Shown here piece by piece: positions 28,245 through 38,773 of a DNA stretch of 64,000 bases. Numbering within the stretch: the first letter of the stretch is position 1; each line of letters starts with the position of its first letter. The notes beneath the pieces were generated by a model. That model worked only from the letters and a program-made list of their open reading frames with translations. It was not told the DNA's origin and did not search any database. The stretch spans positions 62,001 through 126,000 of the forward strand of contig OW568879.1 of assembly GCA_938743325.2 (NCBI GenBank). The letters run 5' to 3'. The position numbers and the translations under genes are program-made. The DNA comes from Pycnococcus provasolii. Its lineage: Eukaryota > Chlorophyta > Pseudoscourfieldiophyceae > Pseudoscourfieldiales > Pycnococcaceae.

Positions 28245-29227
28245 GTGGTGTGGCGCGTGCACACCGCCCGCGCAACAAACTACTAAGAGAGAACGTAGCG
28301 CAAACGAAGTAACGAACGAACGAACAATGGCGGAGGCTCGGAGCAGGTCGCGAATCAGCAAATATCTCGAGAAAAAACTTCTAGATTCCGGACGAATAGA
28401 AAAAGCGCTAAAAAATGGAAACTCTCCAATTTTGTATGGGACTGTATTGGACGTTCACTAACAACAGCCCTTTCTGCTTGGTAACGCTCCGGAATCCGGG
28501 GATCCTTCGTTGGTTGTTTTCTTGAACAAGGGGGTCCCTCGGAAAATTTTCCCCCGCGGGATCCCGGTCCGTCAGTCCGTCTGGTCGTGTCACAATCGGT
28601 CTGAGCAAGTTGTTTTCGCGGACATTATGAGCAACGTGCCTGACTGCCTGGGACAAAGTGTTGCATCGTGGAACTCGTGCTCGCGTGGCACGACGCCGCC
28701 GGCCCCGCCGCCGCCGCCGCCGCCAAGAAGTACGGAGCGAAAAGTGATAAGGGCTGGAGCAGAAGCGGAATGGCCCATGAGCCACAGCAGGGTCAGGGAG
28801 GAGGGGCTCACCTCCAAGCTCATGGCGAGCTGGGATGTTCTTAAGTACGGGCATGACTGGCTGATGGAGCTCAATATGCGATGCGGGCGTGCGCCGTGCG
28901 CCGCTCGCCGCCATAAGGGCGGCTCGAGGAAGATATGATGACACGCTAGACAGATATTTGGAGTATCTTGGGATCACCTGTTCGAGAAGGCGCTTGCTTG
29001 CACAACCTCGTGATTTTAAAGTGCAAATTTGACACATTCGCATCATCACGAGCTGCAGCAAAGGTAATGGAGGAAGATTTCCGCATGCCCGGCTTGTACA
29101 AGAAGGTACAGAATGAAAAAAAAATGGTTTTAATTAATACACTAGAGAAAAGGAAATTGTTCGAGTGAAAAAAATCAGCCTTGCCGATGCAGGGAGGCAA
29201 GTCGTCCTGCTTCTTCTGATCTTCTCT
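28245..29227. other. Intergenic stretch, no convincing gene
   Basis: This 983-bp stretch lies between two minus-strand genes. A (CCG)n run is at about 28696-28725. A 142-residue frame on the plus strand (28510-28938) and a 217-residue frame on the minus strand have no recognisable motif and biased composition, and are not called. The part near 29120-29170 is AT-rich. Confidence 0.4.
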
Positions 29228-31552
29228 CTACTCCGCACCTCCGCGTCTTCCGACTCTCATTTTATCGGGGCTACCATTCTTCTCGAGCATAGCCTGTACA
29301 CGCAGCCAAGAACCACCTCGACCAGTACCGGCGAGGCGAGGTGCCACCGCAGGCTCCTCGATGTCATTCATCGCGCGCTCGCACGCCGCCACGGCGTCCA
29401 CGACGCGCGTGAAAAGCCAATCCCGTCCCACTGCCGTGACGACGTCCGCGCGCTCGAGCGTGCGCAGAACCGTTCCATTCGGATTGCTGATGGCGAGCTG
29501 CACGTTGCGTCGCTTGTACTCACGAATAATCTCGCTGAGAGCATGAACACCCGTGCTGTCGATGCTGGCGACGGGGCCCATCTCCAGGATGACGAAGTGA
29601 GGAACGCCACGCAGCTTGGTGTTGATCGAGTTGAGGCGGTGCATCTCGTAGCTCACAAATTCAAACTCGCGGAACTTGTCCTTAACGTAGTCGACATTCG
29701 CGAAGAAGAGCGGCGCGTCAATGCGCATGATCACAATGCCCTCGTGCGTCTCGGCATTCGGGTACTGTGCCACGCTGCGGTACACCGTGGTGTTCGGCAA
29801 CTTCCCAAGGATGGCTGTGTGAGGACGCGCCGTCTCGTAGATGACGAAAATCAGACTCATGCCCACGCTGATGGCAATGCCAAGCTCCACGCCAAGGAAG
29901 AGCGTGCCACAGAAACTGATGATCCACAGAACGAAGTCGAACCTTCGAACCTTCCACAGGAACTGTGCCTCGGCCGTGTCGACGAGGCCGAGCACGGAGC
30001 TGATCACGATCGCCGCGAGCGCGTTGCGAGGAAGGAAGTAGAAGAGCTCAGTCAGCGCAAGAAGCGTGAGCATGACAACCAATGCTGTGATGAGACCTGA
30101 AAGGCTCGTCTTCGCTCCCGTGTCGTTGTTCACCGCGCTTCGACTGAAGCTGCCCGTGATGGGATACGAGCCGAAGCAGCCTCCGATGAGGTTGCTGAGC
30201 CCAATTCCCAGCAGCTCTTGATTGGAGTTGAGCTCGTAGCGGTTGCGCGCAGCGAGGCTCTTCGCGATCGCTATGCTCTCCATGAATCCCACGAAGGAGA
30301 TGACGAGAGCGTCCATGTACAGGGTACCCGCCTGGCTCAAATCCGGCTGCATGAAACCGGGCAGGCCACCGGGGATGTACCCGACAATCTTCACGCCGTG
30401 GCTCTTGACGTCGGCGACGCGGCTCGTGACCGTGGCGACGATGCAAACGATGAGCGGGCCGAGTGGACGGAGCAGCTTCACGTAGTTGCGGTACCGCTCG
30501 GGCAGCTGAAATCGGCTGGCATTTGCATCCGCGGCGACGTTCTTTCCAAGATTCTTAAACGTCAGCAACATTAAAACCCACGCGACAGCCATGCCGAACG
30601 TCAGCCCGTGGAACTTCTCGATGTTCTTGAAACCGTACTTGAGAGTATCCTGCAGAGCATGGCCTCGCTTGATGTCGTACCCGACGACGTGCTTCAGCTG
30701 CGTGCTACCAATTAAGATGGCGGCGGCGGACGTGAATCCGGATATGACGCTGTGTGACAGGAAGCTGACGAGGAAGCCGAGCTGCGTCACTCCCATCGCG
30801 ACCATGATGATGCCCACGAGGAAGCTCAACCCGAGCGCGGCATTGACGTACTCCTGGCATCCTGCGCTGTCTGCGGGGCTCGCGACGCCGACGCACGTCA
30901 CGTGATCTGGAAGCCTTGCCGACAGTGCGCTCTGCGTGAGAAGGCTTACGAGCGCGACTGGGCCGACGGCGAGCTGCCGGCTCGTGCCTGTGAGCGCGTA
31001 AACGAGCACGGGGAGGAAGCCTGCGTACAGCCCGTACACGGTGGGCATGCCGGCGATCATGGCGTATGCCATGCTCTGCGGAATCATCATCACGCCCACC
31101 GTGATCCCTGCGATGGAGTCACTGATGGCATCTTGTCGCGTCAGCTTGGGCATCCACGTCAGGCACGGCATGACAGTGTAGGCGAAGCCTGACAGGAACG
31201 CCACCGGCTCGTCGCGCAGTCGCCGCAGGTGGTCTGAGACCACGCTTGAGAGACTGCCGCTTCCTTCGAACACGCCGTGGCCGCTCAACGGCCTGTCGAC
31301 GTCGATGATCGGGTCGTCGTCGTTCGCCTTTGATCCTCGTCGCGTGACGACGCTGGGGACGGGGCAGCAAGCCTGGTCCATGAGGTCTGTGGAGTTGCGC
31401 GGGACTTCGTCGGAACCGCCTTCGACGTCTCCGTCCATATTTTCCCCGTTGCGGTTGTCATCTTCGTTCGTGTTGATTTCCACTTGCAAGGCTGACGCGT
31501 CGACGACGACGCTGTCGTTGGCCGCACGACTGGCCGCACTGGCCGCGCCCAT
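29228..31552 (-). CDS. SLC26/SULTR-type sulfate/anion transporter with STAS domain
   Basis: The 774-aa product has an acidic N-terminus of about 115 residues. The SulP core follows with the family signature near residue 155 (DSIAGITVGVMMIPQSMAYA, then IAGMPTVYGLYAGFLPVLVY). It includes SRQLAVGPVALVSLL and many membrane segments, ending near residue 570. The STAS domain occupies about residues 590-720 (IDAPLFFANVDYVKDKF, FVILEMGPVASIDSTGVHAL, RRNVQLAISNPNGTV). This is the classical eukaryotic sulfate transporter or anion exchanger type, unlike the divergent SulP at 9.4 kb. It probably imports sulfate at the plasma membrane or an internal membrane. The ATG at 31552 is the first in frame; a GTGAA pentanucleotide repeat lies directly upstream. 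Confidence 0.93.
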   Translation of the reverse strand: MGAASAASRAANDSVVVDASALQVEINTNEDDNRNGENMDGDVEGGSDEVPRNSTDLMDQACCPVPSVVTRRGSKANDDDPIIDVDRPLSGHGVFEGSGSLSSVVSDHLRRLRDEPVAFLSGFAYTVMPCLTWMPKLTRQDAISDSIAGITVGVMMIPQSMAYAMIAGMPTVYGLYAGFLPVLVYALTGTSRQLAVGPVALVSLLTQSALSARLPDHVTCVGVASPADSAGCQEYVNAALGLSFLVGIIMVAMGVTQLGFLVSFLSHSVISGFTSAAAILIGSTQLKHVVGYDIKRGHALQDTLKYGFKNIEKFHGLTFGMAVAWVLMLLTFKNLGKNVAADANASRFQLPERYRNYVKLLRPLGPLIVCIVATVTSRVADVKSHGVKIVGYIPGGLPGFMQPDLSQAGTLYMDALVISFVGFMESIAIAKSLAARNRYELNSNQELLGIGLSNLIGGCFGSYPITGSFSRSAVNNDTGAKTSLSGLITALVVMLTLLALTELFYFLPRNALAAIVISSVLGLVDTAEAQFLWKVRRFDFVLWIISFCGTLFLGVELGIAISVGMSLIFVIYETARPHTAILGKLPNTTVYRSVAQYPNAETHEGIVIMRIDAPLFFANVDYVKDKFREFEFVSYEMHRLNSINTKLRGVPHFVILEMGPVASIDSTGVHALSEIIREYKRRNVQLAISNPNGTVLRTLERADVVTAVGRDWLFTRVVDAVAACERAMNDIEEPAVAPRLAGTGRGGSWLRVQAMLEKNGSPDKMRVGRRGGAE

Positions 31553-32422
31553 ACCAAAGCGAGAGACTTCACTTCACTTCACTTCACTTCACAGGTTACA
31601 GGAGTGTTGAGCTGATAGGGCGTGCGTTGTTAAGCTTTGGCGTTCGCCAAGTTAACGCTTCGTGAGCGTGCGCCAAGCTAGCGTGCGCCGCCACGGACAG
31701 TCGGACTGTAGACGAGAGTGTTGAGAGGAGATTAGAAAGAGCGTTGGGCGTTTTTTCCTCAACTTGGTGCGAGCAAAAATAGCGACGGAAAAAGAGACGG
31801 AAAAGGGGTATAAAGGCATCTGATTCGGGTTTACAGTACGATAGCTTGGGCGAGTTCAGAGTAACCACCAGTTTGGGCGACCTGTTTGGGCGTCGCCTTT
31901 CAGGTGACCAGAAATAAACGTCACCGCGCCTATGAAGTAAGCTTACAGCTTAAGAGCCATCATGAGACCAACAGCCTCGACGAACTACCCGGTATGAATC
32001 ACATTCATACCACTACATAAGAACTAGTTTAGTTAAGGTTAGGGCTTTCATTTGCAAGTCTCAGAACACCGAACTGACGTCGTTAAGGCCGCCGTTCACC
32101 TGTGCAAACCTTGTGTATTCCATAGACTAGTTTTGCTCGGGATAGAACTAAGTACGATACGCCTGCCACTTCCCCTCGAGCTTCGCTTGCCCCCGCGGAG
32201 TATCAACAAAGCGGCAACGCGAAGCAAGGCCAGGCCCGGCACGGCACGGCCCGGCCCGCCCAAAGCCGTCAAAGCGCCGCTCGCCACGTCCCCGTCCGAG
32301 TGTCCGACTTGTTGGGTGCAAGGGTGACCCAGCGCTCCTTGGTGTGCTCCAGGAACATTATCACCTGTGGGCTGCGCTGATACGCCTGCTCCTAACGAAC
32401 GGTGACGTGAGCCTTCGTGTTT
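31553..32422. promoter_or_regulatory. Divergent spacer with (ACTTC)n tract
   Basis: An ACTTC pentanucleotide repeat (CACTTCACTTCACTTCACTT) is at about 31567-31591, immediately 5' of the SulP start. CTTAAG occurs near 31952, and a GGCCCGGCACGGCACGGCC-type GC-rich tract near 32230-32260. No gene or RNA is seen in these 870 bp. Confidence 0.4.
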
Positions 32423-33838
32423 ATGTCTGCAGATTCTAAAAGCCAAAGCCCTTCAGACAAGTACAGCGTCGGGCCGTCAAACTCCTTTGAACGACAGGAA
32501 GGCGGTGAACTCCCCGCAAAGACGCAAGCCATGGCCGCGCCGGCGGCAAGCTCGTCAACACCGTCGCCTGATAAGGACAGCTCGCCGTCGCGAGCCTCGT
32601 TAGATACGGAGGAACTCAACCCTTCCAACGAACATGTGAACGGACTTGGCGGCTATGACGACGACGACGACGACGACGACGAAATCGACGCCGTTGTGAA
32701 GCAGGCAGCCAGACAGGAGGAAGGTGCGAACTTGCGTGAAATGATGGCTGTGGGAAACAGCCAGCGACTTATCGCACAAGGCGAACGCAAGGAAAACTCT
32801 CCGTCCAAAAAACGACTGAGTATGGCGCGGTGGAAAATGGCGGCAACCGAGGTCAAAAAGGAGGCACGCATAGTCTCGCTCATCAAAAACATCTTCAGCC
32901 CGAAGGCGTGGGGTGCGCCGAAGAAGAAGGAGGAGGCGCCAAAGCCGAAGGGGAAGGAGAGCAAGGGTGGCTGGGGTCTCGTGCGCGGTATTCGCAGTAT
33001 CTTCCGCTTCGGAAGCATTGCCAAGGAAATCAGCCCGCTCACGCGGGCGACGGCGGCAGCACCCACGCAGAAGGTTAGCATGATGTACCACGGCACGGAG
33101 GAGGAGGCTCTCAAGCAGAGCACGGCGATGAAAAAGCAGCTCAAGAGCATGAAGGTCAAGACGACGATGCGCGCCGACGGCGTCGTGCCGCTCAGTCAGC
33201 AGGCGGACATCGCATTTGAGACGCCCACCGCACGTATGGAGCGCGTGCAACTGCGCAAGAGCAAGGACATCAAGGACGCCATTTTGCAGTGGTGGATCGA
33301 GCTCGGATTCAGCGACCGCAACAACAAGAAGGCGGCGGCGGCAGCGACGAACGTCCTTGCGGTAAACAAGGTGGCGAGCATGTTCAAGAAGAACCTCTTC
33401 GGTAAGAAGGCTGACGGCGCGGTATCGCCTGAGCCAACACCTGCGACGACGCCCAAGACGCCGGCGAGCAAGGGCAAGGAGAAGGAGGGTGAGGGCGTGA
33501 GCAAGAAAGGTGGTGGTGCGACTGTGCGCGACGTCGAGAAGGGATTCATGACGAAGGCGGAATACGTCAAGATGTGCGTGGAGTTGTGGCGCGTGCTAAG
33601 CCAGGCTGAGGATGGAATCACGGAGAGGCAGGCGAAGAACAGCGCGAAGAAGGACTGGAAGAAGGACAGCAGAGGGTTGAAGACGATGGACTGGAGCGCA
33701 TTCTACGACGCGATTTTCGAGCTCGCTGACCTGTACACGTTCTCGGTGGAGGAGGCTGACTACTGCAGGTTCCTGAAGGCGACGCTCGGTCGTCTGCCGA
33801 AGCCTCTCGCGGATCCCAAGGCTTCGAAAACAGCCTAG
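32423..33838 (+). CDS. Lys-rich protein with C-terminal FELAD-type helical domain
   Basis: The product is 471 aa from the ATG at 32423 (MSADSKSQ). An acidic poly-Asp run (coded by GAC repeats at 32659-32684) occurs at about residues 80-87. The middle is very Lys-rich with predicted helices. About residues 375-465 form a compact conserved-looking unit, TKAEYVKMCVELWRVL, then W-x-KDSRGLKTMDWSAFYD, then AIFELADLYTFSVEEADYC. The D-x-G spacing followed by F-x(4)-FELAD resembles a degenerate EF-hand pair seen in many uncharacterised protist proteins. I do not know a named family or function. The N-terminal region is likely disordered. Confidence 0.7.
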   Translation: MSADSKSQSPSDKYSVGPSNSFERQEGGELPAKTQAMAAPAASSSTPSPDKDSSPSRASLDTEELNPSNEHVNGLGGYDDDDDDDDEIDAVVKQAARQEEGANLREMMAVGNSQRLIAQGERKENSPSKKRLSMARWKMAATEVKKEARIVSLIKNIFSPKAWGAPKKKEEAPKPKGKESKGGWGLVRGIRSIFRFGSIAKEISPLTRATAAAPTQKVSMMYHGTEEEALKQSTAMKKQLKSMKVKTTMRADGVVPLSQQADIAFETPTARMERVQLRKSKDIKDAILQWWIELGFSDRNNKKAAAAATNVLAVNKVASMFKKNLFGKKADGAVSPEPTPATTPKTPASKGKEKEGEGVSKKGGGATVRDVEKGFMTKAEYVKMCVELWRVLSQAEDGITERQAKNSAKKDWKKDSRGLKTMDWSAFYDAIFELADLYTFSVEEADYCRFLKATLGRLPKPLADPKASKTA

Positions 33839-33993
33839 CCTAGGGTACAAGTGGAATGTAGTTTTACAAAACTTAAACTTTTTGTTAACGTAAGTAGTGT
33901 ACAACTGGTCTATGGTCTATGGCTAGAAACTTTGCTATTATTTTACACGCAACATACATTGTTTTTTTTGTCTACAGAAAGTGTTGTTTTACT
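33839..33993. other. Convergent 3' spacer
   Basis: A 155-bp AT-rich gap (AAACTTAAACTTTTTGTTAAC, TGTTTTTTTTGTCTACAG) between convergent genes. No distinct feature beyond likely 3' ends. Confidence 0.35.
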
Positions 33994-36900
33994 CTACAGG
34001 AGCACACGACGGCGGCGCTGTGCAGTTGCCCCATCTCCCATCTGCTTGACGAGAGCCTCAGCGAGCGCCTCCGCACGCGTCGCCTTCTTCGGATCCTCCG
34101 CGCGAACCTTCGATTTGGATTCTTCCAAGTCGGCGGCAATCTCATCCGCAAGTGCCGCAGCCTCCATCTGAATGGGAACTCCGGGAGGAGGCTGCACCGC
34201 TGGAGCCGTTTCGTTTGCACCATCCGCCGAGGGTTCAAGTGCGTTGACGACGTCAGAGACTTCGGCGGAAGCTTCGACATCGTGCGGTGTAACCTGCACG
34301 GCAGATGCCGCCGATGCGCCAGCATCCCCCTTGCGACCAAGCGACACAAAAGGTGCGGGCACGACCGAGTCTTCTGACACATCGCTGCTCTGCGCCTTGT
34401 TCTCAGCCTCCCCGGCTGTCTCGTTCTTCGCACCACTGTATTCCTCGTACTGCTTCTTGATGTCGCTGATCTTCTGCTTGGCGTCTTCCTCGCTCTCTTT
34501 CGCTGCAACTTTCGCTGCCTCATACGTGGAATTGACCTCCGTGAATGCCTTCTCCAGGTTGGACATGGCGTCACTAAGCGCAGTCTTCGTCTTGTTGGCT
34601 CCATGCTCCTCGAGCGCCAGTGCCGACGATGACGGCGAACCAGCACTAGCCTGCTTGAGTTGTTCCTCGTGTTTGTGTTCGAATCCAAGCGCCTCGAGGA
34701 TACCCTCGCCAGCCCACGCGTGCTTTTCGCGCTCGCGTTCGTGGATAAGGTCCTCCGCACTGTGCTGCTGCTCATCGCCCGCCTCTTGGATCGCATCTGA
34801 GAGAGCCAGCTCCGCCTGGCTCAGAGCCTGCGCTGACTTGCGCATCGCCTCACGTGCAGCCTCCAGGCCTGAAACTGCATTTTCGAGTGGGAACTCACCC
34901 TCCTCGCTTGGTTTCTCATCCTTCTTCTCCGCATCGTCACCCGTCTCCTCTATCTTGTCTATCTTGTCTATCGCCTCAGTCTCCGCAGAAGAGCCAACCT
35001 TTTCGGCGATGGTTGCATTCTTAATTGGACCCTGCGATTCGAGGAACGCCGCGACAGACGCCGTCGTGGATGATTCGCTGCTTGGCTTGGAGATGCTGTC
35101 AAACGCATTGGTATCCTTTGCGTCAACATCTCTCTCCTCCTTCGGCTCAACACCTTCGCTACTGTCTTCACCATCCACCGGCAGAGGTGGTGGTGACGCG
35201 GAAACACTGTCGTCATCCTGTTCATCTCCCGTGCCGCTGTGCTTTTTGAACAAACGGCGCGCCTCATCAAGCTTGGAAAGGGCATCCTCCGCCCTCGTGA
35301 GACTGACGAGTGCCGATGCGGCTGCATCTGACACATCGCTCTGGATCTTCTGTTCCGCACTATCCTCGGGCGCAGGTCCCGTTGCCGCGCGATCCGTTTT
35401 CTCCTCCCCAGGCACACCAGCACGCACGTGCGAGTGGCCATCCCAAGACATGAGACTTTGCAGCGTGGCATCTGCTGCCGCCGTCGCCTCCGCGACGACG
35501 TCGCCGCCACGCTTCTCCGTCGCAGTGCCGTGTTCGACCATCTTGCCGTCGAACTCGCTCTTCACAATGCCCGACTCGTCAAGCTGCTTCGTGGCATTGG
35601 CAACGCGCTCCATGGTCGCCATCGTCTCGTTACGCACCGACTCAAGCTCATTAGCAGCTTCCTGCACGAGCATCACGCTCTTTGCACCGTCCGCCAGAGA
35701 TTTTGCCGTGAGCTTAGCTTCCTGCAGTAGTTCCGTTTTCTTAGCCAGTTGCACACTCATCTCGACAATTTCCGTTTCCTCCTCAATCTGGCTGACGATA
35801 GCGCGCGTTCCAGTGATGCTCAGTACGATGCCAAAGACGACAAGGCAGAGCGCAGCTCGCCTGATGAGGTACGAAGGCAGTTTCGACGCGTTGCGAGAGA
35901 TCACGGCTGCAGGGAGCTTCTCGCGGTTTTCAGATGTTCCATTTGGCCAAGTGTCCGATGCTGATGGATTCCTGCGCATCCGTCTCCCCCTATTTCCACC
36001 ACAACGTCCTCCAAGATCCATGCTGGTTGACAGCAGATCCGCCTCCGGCGTTGTCTTGGCATCAGTCTCAATCGCACCATCGTGATCCGAGGCTGGTGCG
36101 ATCATGAGAGAGCTAACGAAAAGCGCGCAAGCGTCGTTCGGCCCATCATCCGAAGTGGCGAGGAAGAAGAGCAGACCTGGAAGTACGAATGCCAAAATAC
36201 ATCCCGCACTCGTTCCAATCAGGCCGAGCACGAATTCGACGTTGGGCAATTTGATGGCAACAAAAAGAGCACATGTGAGGATGAACATACTGAGTGCGGT
36301 ATCAATGAAGCGCGACTTTCGCGCGGCGTCATCTTCTATTGACTTCGACTTCCTGCTGTCACACTTGGTGAACGGAATCACGCGTTGCAATGCATGGCAT
36401 GCGAGAGCCCCGCCGACCCAAGCATACAGCACGATGGTGGTGAATGCTTCCGCGATGGATGTCAAGAGATTTCTTGGTTTCGACAGCATAATTTCACGCC
36501 TCGTGCTTCCAGGTCTCGGCATCGCATCAACAAGTGCCATGAGCGGATACCTGAGAGCAGCGAGTAGCGGCATCATCATCATTGGAACGCCGCCGACCAC
36601 GCATGCGCCGTACGCCACCTTCAGCACGCGCTCGAGCGGGAGGACATGCACCGTTGTCAGGTAAATGTGCAGCGATCCTTTCGCATCCCACCAAGGCGAC
36701 CCTGTATTATCGGAAGTTCGTGCGGATTTCGATGTTGCCGTCTTGACGTCTGGATTGAGCGACGAGCTGAACGACGGCGCGGCACTTCGGCTGGTAAGCA
36801 GAGGTTCAATGCGCGCCGCGGCGAGGACGTGCGCGTCGCTCTCACCAAGATTGCGTAGCAAGTCTCCGGATGTGCCATCACGAAACACGTAATATCCGCT

Positions 36901-38163
36901 CAAGCCGCACACGAGGTACACGGCGAGACATATGCACAGTGTGCGCGCAGCAACGTTTGTGAGACGCCGTAACGCGATGATAGACGTCGACGTCGACGTC
37001 GACATCGACGTCGACGACGCTGCTGCTGCTGCTGCTGCCGTTTCGGATGGTGGAAGTTTCGATGTGCTGGCAGCTGAATTGGCAGCGGTGATGCTGTTTG
37101 CGGTAATTCCAAGGGTGGAGGATGACGAGATTGCTGACGAGGTGCTCACCGCGGCGTTGGCGGCTTCTAGAGCATTAGCAGCAGCAGAAGAAGAAGCGGC
37201 TGCTGCAGAGCCTGCGGTGGTGGACGTGGTCACGGCAGCGGCATTGGCGGTGCCGGCTGCGCCACCCAGGATTTGCTCGTATATGGACCAGAGGAGCGTG
37301 TGTGCCATGAATCCAAGCAGAAAGACAGGAAACGAATGGCTCGTTCCATCCGGCGACCACATGCGCAGTTTTGCGGAAGTCACATCCGTCGCCGCAGATT
37401 CCGTCGGCGCCGTGACTGTTTCCACGAGCATAACGACGGTTGCCCTGTATGCGGTGAAACACACGAACAGCAAGGCTAAGGTGACGGAGAATTTGGAGAG
37501 TCCCGAGATGTTGTCCGCGCGTCTTACCGCGAGCGTGACTGGCATAAGGAAGAGCAGGACGACGAGCGTGCTTATTTGTGCTCTCGTTGGTTCGGCCGAC
37601 GGTGGTATGACGGATCCCGCGACGCCGCTGAGCACGTCGCTGAGCACGTTGACGTACGCCACGAGCGTGCCAAGCTGCATGACGACGATTGCCAATGACA
37701 CGAGGATAGCACCAGGGTGTCCTAGGTATTCTCGCGCGATGGATTCGTACGAGATCACCTTGTGCGCCGTGCTGCTGCTGTTGTTTTGCGCGGATGTGAT
37801 GAACTTGAACGCGACGGCAATGATAAACGCGACAGACGTGGCGACGAGCCCGAAAGCTACGACGACAAGCGAGGATGCCAGTAGCGCGCCGCACTCGCGA
37901 AAGCAGTACGGGAATGCGAGCAAGCCCGTGCCAAGCATGCCGTTCACAAAGTTGATGATGGCGGACGTGTCCGTGACACCTCTCGCGTCTTTTCGTCTCT
38001 TCTGTGTTACCAATGATGACGATGATGCCTTATGATGTGAGGGCAGCACTCCCATGATAACGGCAGCATTTGCGTTGTGTGATGGCGGTAAATCCAAATC
38101 CAAATCCAAAGGAGTAAGAGCAAGATCCGGAGTGAGAGCAGTATCAGCAGGAGCGGACGCCAT
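33994..38163 (-). CDS. AVT/SLC38-type amino-acid transporter with a ~600-aa coiled-coil tail
   Basis: From the ATG at 38163 (CTGCCATGGCG) the product is about 1,389 aa. The first part is an Aa_trans-family transporter. It opens with the signature INFVNGMLGTGLLAFPYC (about residues 65-82), and membrane helices continue to about residue 665 (GLIGTSAGCILAFVLPGLLF). A low-complexity Ala/Ser/Thr loop of over 100 residues lies between helices (about 325-440) and a second loop is Asp-rich. Another hydrophobic segment at about 768-790 is followed by 600 residues of charged Ala/Glu/Lys/Ser coiled coil. Typical AVT/SNAT proteins are about 450-550 aa, so this is roughly 2.5 times the usual size. The likely role is proton- or sodium-coupled amino-acid transport at a vacuolar or plasma membrane. 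The tail may be cytosolic and act as tether or sensor (inference). Confidence 0.85.
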   Translation of the reverse strand: MASAPADTALTPDLALTPLDLDLDLPPSHNANAAVIMGVLPSHHKASSSSLVTQKRRKDARGVTDTSAIINFVNGMLGTGLLAFPYCFRECGALLASSLVVVAFGLVATSVAFIIAVAFKFITSAQNNSSSTAHKVISYESIAREYLGHPGAILVSLAIVVMQLGTLVAYVNVLSDVLSGVAGSVIPPSAEPTRAQISTLVVLLFLMPVTLAVRRADNISGLSKFSVTLALLFVCFTAYRATVVMLVETVTAPTESAATDVTSAKLRMWSPDGTSHSFPVFLLGFMAHTLLWSIYEQILGGAAGTANAAAVTTSTTAGSAAAASSSAAANALEAANAAVSTSSAISSSSTLGITANSITAANSAASTSKLPPSETAAAAAAASSTSMSTSTSTSIIALRRLTNVAARTLCICLAVYLVCGLSGYYVFRDGTSGDLLRNLGESDAHVLAAARIEPLLTSRSAAPSFSSSLNPDVKTATSKSARTSDNTGSPWWDAKGSLHIYLTTVHVLPLERVLKVAYGACVVGGVPMMMMPLLAALRYPLMALVDAMPRPGSTRREIMLSKPRNLLTSIAEAFTTIVLYAWVGGALACHALQRVIPFTKCDSRKSKSIEDDAARKSRFIDTALSMFILTCALFVAIKLPNVEFVLGLIGTSAGCILAFVLPGLLFFLATSDDGPNDACALFVSSLMIAPASDHDGAIETDAKTTPEADLLSTSMDLGGRCGGNRGRRMRRNPSASDTWPNGTSENREKLPAAVISRNASKLPSYLIRRAALCLVVFGIVLSITGTRAIVSQIEEETEIVEMSVQLAKKTELLQEAKLTAKSLADGAKSVMLVQEAANELESVRNETMATMERVANATKQLDESGIVKSEFDGKMVEHGTATEKRGGDVVAEATAAADATLQSLMSWDGHSHVRAGVPGEEKTDRAATGPAPEDSAEQKIQSDVSDAAASALVSLTRAEDALSKLDEARRLFKKHSGTGDEQDDDSVSASPPPLPVDGEDSSEGVEPKEERDVDAKDTNAFDSISKPSSESSTTASVAAFLESQGPIKNATIAEKVGSSAETEAIDKIDKIEETGDDAEKKDEKPSEEGEFPLENAVSGLEAAREAMRKSAQALSQAELALSDAIQEAGDEQQHSAEDLIHEREREKHAWAGEGILEALGFEHKHEEQLKQASAGSPSSSALALEEHGANKTKTALSDAMSNLEKAFTEVNSTYEAAKVAAKESEEDAKQKISDIKKQYEEYSGAKNETAGEAENKAQSSDVSEDSVVPAPFVSLGRKGDAGASAASAVQVTPHDVEASAEVSDVVNALEPSADGANETAPAVQPPPGVPIQMEAAALADEIAADLEESKSKVRAEDPKKATRAEALAEALVKQMGDGATAQRRRRVLL

Positions 38164-38773
38164 GGCAGGGACCACACCAAACACACACGGGGAGCTGCTG
38201 GGACCACTTGTCGAGAATGAGAATGATTCCGAAAGCAAAGCAGGCTCTGGGAAGAGAGAGAAAAAACGCCAAAACCGAGAGGGAAGTCCCAGACCTGAGG
38301 CAAAAACGATTCGACTAAGGTAGGTGCTTGAATTTCCACCTACCAAATAACCTATTCGACCAGGCTTTCTTTCCTGCCAAGAAAACAACAAGGGGTTAGG
38401 GGTTGAGAGGAAGGGTTAGGGTTAGCGGGTTAGGGTTAGGGTTACCTGTTAGGGTTAGTAGGGCAGGAGGGAGAGGAGAAAGATCGACGGCCGAGACACT
38501 GGCCCGTGAATTGTGAAAGCTTAACCGGTATCCCCCGGGGGGACCTGCCCGAATTCCAGAATTCCACCCACCTGCAAGGACGTTGCAAGCTCGTTTTTTC
38601 TCGTGCAAGCTCGTGCTCGTGCTCGTGCTCGTCCGTGCGTGAAGATCTTCTCTTCTCGTTTCCGTGTTCGCGTCAGTAGCCGTCGCTCGTGTGCGTGTGC
38701 GTGTGTGTGTGTGTGCGTGTGTGCGTGTTGCTCAAGGTTTGGCTACGTTACGCTATCTGTCTAAATCTTGGCT
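38164..38773. promoter_or_regulatory. Divergent promoter with telomere-like tract and (GT)n
   Basis: This 610-bp divergent spacer has GGGTTAGGGTTAGCGGG-type repeats at 38391-38459. These are G-rich on the plus strand, hence C-rich on the strand of the transporter gene. A GTGCTCGTGCTCGTGCTC run is near 38609-38632 and a GTGTGTGTGT tract near 38691-38728, about 50-80 bp before the next start. No gene is seen. Confidence 0.45.

Noticed and set aside
28408-29061. Possible genes in 28.4-29.1 kb (142 aa on plus, 217 aa on minus)
   Set aside because: No motif, low-complexity Pro/Gly runs, no sensible start context; left as intergenic.
29165-30100. 311-aa plus-strand frame
   Set aside because: Antisense to the STAS end and membrane domain of the SLC26-type transporter, which is strongly supported.
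34172-36085. 637-aa Ser/Ala-rich plus-strand frame
   Set aside because: It is antisense to the coiled-coil tail of the amino-acid transporter; codon bias of Glu/Ala/Ser-rich coil keeps the opposite frame open.
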